This document shows positions 6,648-9,797 of a stretch of 9,797 bases of DNA, piece by piece. Under the pieces are notes generated by a model, which saw only the letters and a list, made by a program, of their open reading frames with translations, did no database searches and was not told where the DNA came from. Origin of the DNA: an uncultured Bacteroidota bacterium (GTDB lineage: Bacteria > Bacteroidota > Bacteroidia > NS11-12g > UBA9320); the NCBI GenBank assembly GCA_913056425.1, contig CAJXLR010000047.1:1-9797 (forward strand), given 5' to 3'. Both the position numbers and the translations under genes were made by a program. Within the stretch, counting starts at the first letter, position 1; each line of letters starts with the position of its first letter.

Positions 6648-7355
6648 ATGTCAACCTTTCGTTTCAAACAATTCTCGATACAGCAACAAAATGCCGCCAT
6701 GAAAATTGGCACAGACGGAGTATTGCTCGGTGGATGGATAACTCATCAAGTTAAGTCGGCCGAACGGATATTAGACATCGGAACGGGAACCGGACTAATA
6801 GCGCTAATGTTAGCCCAACACTACAACGAAGCCCAAGTTGATGCTGTAGAACGATCTAATTCAGCGTGCTTGGATGCATCTGTTAATTTCTCTAATTCGC
6901 CTTTCTCAAGTCGCTTGACACTCCATGAAACTGATATCTTAGACTTTCAATCCCTTGGTTCGTTCGACTTGATCGTCTCTAACCCACCGTACTTTCAGAA
7001 CGCTTTACATGCGGCAACGCAAGACCGAACCGAAGCGCGTCATCAATCGGGTTTGACTTTAGCTGATTTGCTCAAGAAAGCCTCTTCGCTGTCATCAAGT
7101 GACGGATTGTTGGGCTTAATTCTTCCACACGACTTGCTGGCAAATTGCCTTAACTTAGGTAAAGAAGTAGGTTGGAATGCTAAACATATATGTAATGTTC
7201 GCGGAAGAAACGACCGACCGATAAAGCGAAATCTAATCCTCTTTTCAAAGCTTCAATATGAACCCGAATATTCGGAACTGATTATTGAGCTATCAAGACA
7301 CGTTTACACCGATGAATATATTGAACTCACTCGGGAGTATTATCTGAAGATGTAG
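6648..7355 (+). CDS. trmN6: tRNA1(Val) (adenine(37)-N6)-methyltransferase (TrmN6/YfiC family)
   Basis: A 235-residue class I SAM-dependent methyltransferase, about the length of E. coli YfiC. The N-terminal FRFKQFSIQQQNAAMKIGTD (5-23 region) and DGVLLGGW match the family's opening. LDIGTGTG (42-49) is the SAM-binding motif I, DAVERS (65-70) ends with the acidic residue expected to bind the ribose, and SNPPYF (111-116) is the catalytic NPPY motif of adenine-N6 methyltransferases. The C-terminal EYIELTREYYLKM resembles the family end. Known role: methylation of A37 next to the anticodon of tRNA-Val, in the cytoplasm. The ATG follows the yifB stop codon after a single base, so the two are very likely co-transcribed and translationally coupled. 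The 3' end overlaps the opposing gene by 29 bases. Confidence 0.93.
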   Translation: MSTFRFKQFSIQQQNAAMKIGTDGVLLGGWITHQVKSAERILDIGTGTGLIALMLAQHYNEAQVDAVERSNSACLDASVNFSNSPFSSRLTLHETDILDFQSLGSFDLIVSNPPYFQNALHAATQDRTEARHQSGLTLADLLKKASSLSSSDGLLGLILPHDLLANCLNLGKEVGWNAKHICNVRGRNDRPIKRNLILFSKLQYEPEYSELIIELSRHVYTDEYIELTREYYLKM

Positions 7356-7938
7356 TAGAAATCGTATCGTATTTCGACCAATCTATCTTATTCATGAATG
7401 AACGTTCCAAACGCGTCCACTCACTTTCTGGTCGCCACCGTCCTCGGCCATACGCGTATCGTGCCTTTCGCCAAGACTGATACATCTCATAATTCTGTCT
7501 CAGGTAATAGATACCAATAATGAGATAGTTTCTGCGCGTCTTGCCTCCACTCAAATTCAACTGTTTATAAAAGACATTAAAGGTTCGATCGATTACCTGA
7601 AGATCACCGTCTTTAATCACGTAGTCCATGTCGTAAATATTGAGCCACCTACTCTCATTCATCCCAATCTCATAAACCAATTCCGGAGGGACTTTAAATT
7701 CGAGAGCAAGCGAATCTGCGATATCGAGTATGCTCTTGTAGTAGACCAATACAAAACTTGTATCGAAACATTGGTTGGACGAAATGGCAATAGAATCGTG
7801 AATAGATGAGTCGCAATCGCACGGAACAACTTCAATCTGAAATTTTGCTTTCCGACCATTTTGTAGCACCGTGTCCTGACTTTGGGCTCGGACTCCAATC
7901 GCCAACAACATGCAACATATGACAGCTACAACACGCAT
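7327..7938 (-). CDS. Small exported protein with lytic-transglycosylase (SLT)-like motifs
   Basis: About 203 residues from the ATG at 7938, chosen because it puts a basic residue ahead of the hydrophobic segment (MRVVAVICCMLLAIGVRA, then Q); an ATG at 7950 would add four residues. After the signal peptide comes a variable stretch with Cys residues (PCDCDSS, QCFD). A lysozyme-like core follows, counted from 7950: VPPELVYEIGMNESRW with candidate catalytic Glu99, DGDLQVIDRTF (116-124) in place of the usual GLMQ-P-T motif, GIYYLRQNY (146-154) and RYAYGRGRW (164-172) resembling the AYNAG motif. This order fits the SLT/GEWL fold, but the motifs are diverged, so peptidoglycan cleavage is inferred and could be lost. 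It lies just downstream of the M1 peptidase, probably in one operon. Its 3' end runs antisense into trmN6. Confidence 0.72.
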   Translation of the reverse strand: MRVVAVICCMLLAIGVRAQSQDTVLQNGRKAKFQIEVVPCDCDSSIHDSIAISSNQCFDTSFVLVYYKSILDIADSLALEFKVPPELVYEIGMNESRWLNIYDMDYVIKDGDLQVIDRTFNVFYKQLNLSGGKTRRNYLIIGIYYLRQNYEMYQSWRKARYAYGRGRWRPESEWTRLERSFMNKIDWSKYDTISTTSSDNTPE

Positions 7939-7962
7939 TGCCACAAACATACATCGCCGGAA

Positions 7963-9797
7963 TTAAATCTTGATGAACGGAAACGGCCGAGTCCCTTCTT
8001 CATTAGTTACACGAAGAATGTAGTAGCCGTGCGTCACACCTGTTAGCATTAGATTTTGATATAGTGCAGAACCCGACTCAACATCTTGTTCTAGGACCAT
8101 TCTGCCAAGACGGTCGAACACTTCTAATTTGGTTATGGTCTCGTCTTTAGAATAGACGGTGAGCTGATTATTTGCCGGATTTGGGAATATTACAACGTCG
8201 CGGTCCATACTATCCGTTTGGACGATTTGGTGTGTTGCCAGCACCCAAAGGTTGGGGTCGAAATCAATAGAGTCAACAGCAAAACCGACCTGTATCGTTG
8301 TACTGTAAACGTTCGAAGTCGGGTTAACAATAAACAGCTTAGACTCCTCATCATTCCGGAATCGTAATTCAAATGGCATCTCAAAAAAGTCTGTGGTGCC
8401 ATTTGTTGTCTGCGTGATTTGAAGACTCACATTCTGGCCTTGTTGCTCCCATTCAATATCGTAATGTGGGTGGCCGGTTCCGTAAAACCAGTCTTCAAAA
8501 AACTCCGTAAAGTCTTTTCTTGAGGTGGACTCTAAATGAAATTTTAAATCGTCAGTACGAGCAAATCCATGTTTTAGATTTGTGTCTTCCAAATAGTTGC
8601 GCAAGGCTTTGAAGAACAGAGAATCACCCATTTGCCAATTAAGCATTCTCAAGAGCTGAGCTCCTTTGTTGTAGGTCAAATGTGAACTGAATAATCTAGG
8701 AACATCCAGCGTGTCTTCTACATACACCGCTAGCCCATTTTCTCTCATGGCTCGATCCTGACTGGCGCGTTGGACGTATTCCCATGTTTCACGATCTTGA
8801 AGGGCTTCTCGAGCAACCAATGTAAAGTATGTGGCAAACCCTTCGTTAAGCCATAGGTCGGTCCAGCTGGCGCAGGTCACCTGATTGCCAAACCATTGAT
8901 GAGCAAGTTCGTGTGCGATCAACCCAAAACTCCAACTGCCCATTGAGCTCATGGTTTGATGCTCCATACCGCCACCACGAAGAAACTCGGCATGACCATA
9001 TTTTTCGTTGATAAAAGGATATTCCCCAACCAACGAATCAAACAACTGCATGATAGGAATCGTGGCTTTTACCGGTTGCTCCATAAATGGTTTGCTTTCC
9101 GGGAATACATAGTTCAAGATAGGTAGTTTGTTCCCGTTTGAGAAGTAAACTGTATCCGTAAACTCAACGTAATCGGTCACAGCTGTTGCGATCAGATAGG
9201 TCGACACCGGGTAGCGGTGCTTCCAATGGAAAGCCACCATGGTATCTTCAACCGTTTTGGTGCTTTGCAACAAACCCTGCCCGGCGGCTTTGTATCCAAC
9301 CGGTACGGTAATGGTCATGTCAAGCGAGTCAATCTTATCGTACAATCCCTGTTTGCATGGCCACCAATCTCTGGCGCCGTAAGGCTGACTCAGTGTCCAA
9401 ACAATTGGAGTAGAGCTTTGAGCTCGCCCGGTTTCACGTGTGTAAGCTCGTGATGTGTGACGGGTAGGATTGCCGTGATAAAAAATCTCGAGAGAGTCAA
9501 TTTCGTTAGCCAGAAATAGACCGACCGATTTTTCAATCCTCAGGATGTTGTCCTGATGAGTCCAAGTCAGCGTTTCGGTTTGATGTTTTACTGAGTCGAC
9601 AACCAGAGTGTCCGACAAATCAAACGAGACCCGACTGATATCGGTGAATGGTTTGAATTGAGTGACAACACTACCCGACATATTCGGAGTTCGCGGGTCG
9701 ATGCGCAATTTCAAGTGATGATAAACTACATCGTAGTCAATTCCGGCATCCGACTTTTTACCTATACGTTGTTTCGGGAAGGTCTGCTTATCCCACA
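7963..9797 (-). CDS. Secreted M1 family zinc aminopeptidase with T9SS type A sorting domain, N-terminus missing
   Basis: The frame is open to the right edge; 27 further codons precede the TTG at 9714 and include IDYDVVYHHL, the typical first strand of M1 enzymes. The missing part is therefore probably little more than a signal peptide. Motifs by position: GGGMEH (8959-8976), the substrate-binding GxMEN-like loop; HELAH (8899-8913), with the third zinc ligand Glu in LNEGFA (8842-8844), a perfect HEXXH-x18-E; and TYNKG with the transition-state Tyr (8671-8673). A beta domain follows and the helical C-terminal domain of larger M1 enzymes is absent. The last 77 residues (7966-8196; FPNPANNQLTVYS, LGRMV, GYYILRV) form a type A sorting domain, normally cleaved on export. 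Predicted role: removal of N-terminal residues from peptides outside the cell or at its surface. The transglycosylase-like gene follows closely. Confidence 0.95.
   Translation of the reverse strand, partial: WDKQTFPKQRIGKKSDAGIDYDVVYHHLKLRIDPRTPNMSGSVVTQFKPFTDISRVSFDLSDTLVVDSVKHQTETLTWTHQDNILRIEKSVGLFLANEIDSLEIFYHGNPTRHTSRAYTRETGRAQSSTPIVWTLSQPYGARDWWPCKQGLYDKIDSLDMTITVPVGYKAAGQGLLQSTKTVEDTMVAFHWKHRYPVSTYLIATAVTDYVEFTDTVYFSNGNKLPILNYVFPESKPFMEQPVKATIPIMQLFDSLVGEYPFINEKYGHAEFLRGGGMEHQTMSSMGSWSFGLIAHELAHQWFGNQVTCASWTDLWLNEGFATYFTLVAREALQDRETWEYVQRASQDRAMRENGLAVYVEDTLDVPRLFSSHLTYNKGAQLLRMLNWQMGDSLFFKALRNYLEDTNLKHGFARTDDLKFHLESTSRKDFTEFFEDWFYGTGHPHYDIEWEQQGQNVSLQITQTTNGTTDFFEMPFELRFRNDEESKLFIVNPTSNVYSTTIQVGFAVDSIDFDPNLWVLATHQIVQTDSMDRDVVIFPNPANNQLTVYSKDETITKLEVFDRLGRMVLEQDVESGSALYQNLMLTGVTHGYYILRVTNEEGTRPFPFIKI
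7966..8196 (-). other. T9SS type A C-terminal sorting domain of the M1 peptidase
   Basis: This part of the peptidase gene encodes the Por-secretion-system C-terminal signal. It has VVIFPNPANN at its start, a strand LEVFDRLGRMV in the middle, and GYYILRVTNEEG followed by a basic-hydrophobic end (FIKI). In characterised members it directs passage through the type IX translocon and is removed by the sortase-like PorU, often with attachment to A-LPS. Confidence 0.85.

Noticed and set aside
8959..8976. GGGMEH in place of the textbook GAMEN motif suggested a damaged peptidase
   Set aside because: The His variant is common in short secreted M1 enzymes, and all zinc ligands plus the catalytic Glu and Tyr are present, so the enzyme looks active.
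9217..9453. Plus-strand open frame opposite the M1 peptidase
   Set aside because: It lies wholly antisense to conserved M1 sequence, with no signal, motif or promoter of its own.

Overview
The window looks like chromosomal DNA of a member of the phylum Bacteroidota, probably Flavobacteriales-like. Three things point there: a PKD-rich surface protein ending in a gliding-motility-associated (T9SS type B) sorting domain, a PorP/SprF-family outer-membrane protein directly after it, and a secreted M1 aminopeptidase ending in a T9SS type A sorting domain. Starts lack clear Shine-Dalgarno sequences, and the best promoter-like sites resemble the Bacteroidota TAnnTTTG -7 element. Assignment below phylum level is inference.

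Layout, left to right. (1) Positions 3-3905, plus strand: a large T9SS type B cargo protein whose N-terminus lies off the left edge, then a PorP/SprF barrel fused through an acidic coiled-coil linker to an OmpA peptidoglycan-binding domain. The two form a likely operon closed by a strong intrinsic terminator at 3921-3954. (2) Positions 3976-4557, plus: a glutathione-peroxidase-family lipoprotein. (3) Positions 4564-5043, minus: an exported DUF2147 protein convergent with the peroxidase, only 6 bases between stop codons. (4) A divergent intergenic region (5044-5116) with promoter-like sites on both strands. (5) Positions 5117-7355, plus: a YifB/ComM AAA+ ATPase followed after one base by a TrmN6-type tRNA(Val) adenine-N6 methyltransferase. 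(6) Positions 7327-9797, minus: an M1 aminopeptidase with a type A sorting domain (N-terminus off the right edge), followed 12-24 bases downstream by a small exported protein with lytic-transglycosylase-like motifs. The last minus gene overlaps the methyltransferase 3' end by 29 bases.

How the genes relate: the first pair makes a functional unit, with a cell-surface adhesin-like protein and the SprF-like partner that such type B cargo generally needs for export or anchoring. The M1 peptidase uses the same secretion machinery through the other class of sorting signal. The peroxidase, DUF2147 and transglycosylase-like proteins are envelope proteins. yifB and trmN6 are cytoplasmic housekeeping genes. 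There is no gene-free stretch above 300 bases, and I see no RNA gene, mobile element, CRISPR array or defence system. I do not see a clearly novel system; the most interesting items are the PorP-coiled-coil-OmpA fusion beside its cargo and the small lysozyme-fold-like protein beside the aminopeptidase.
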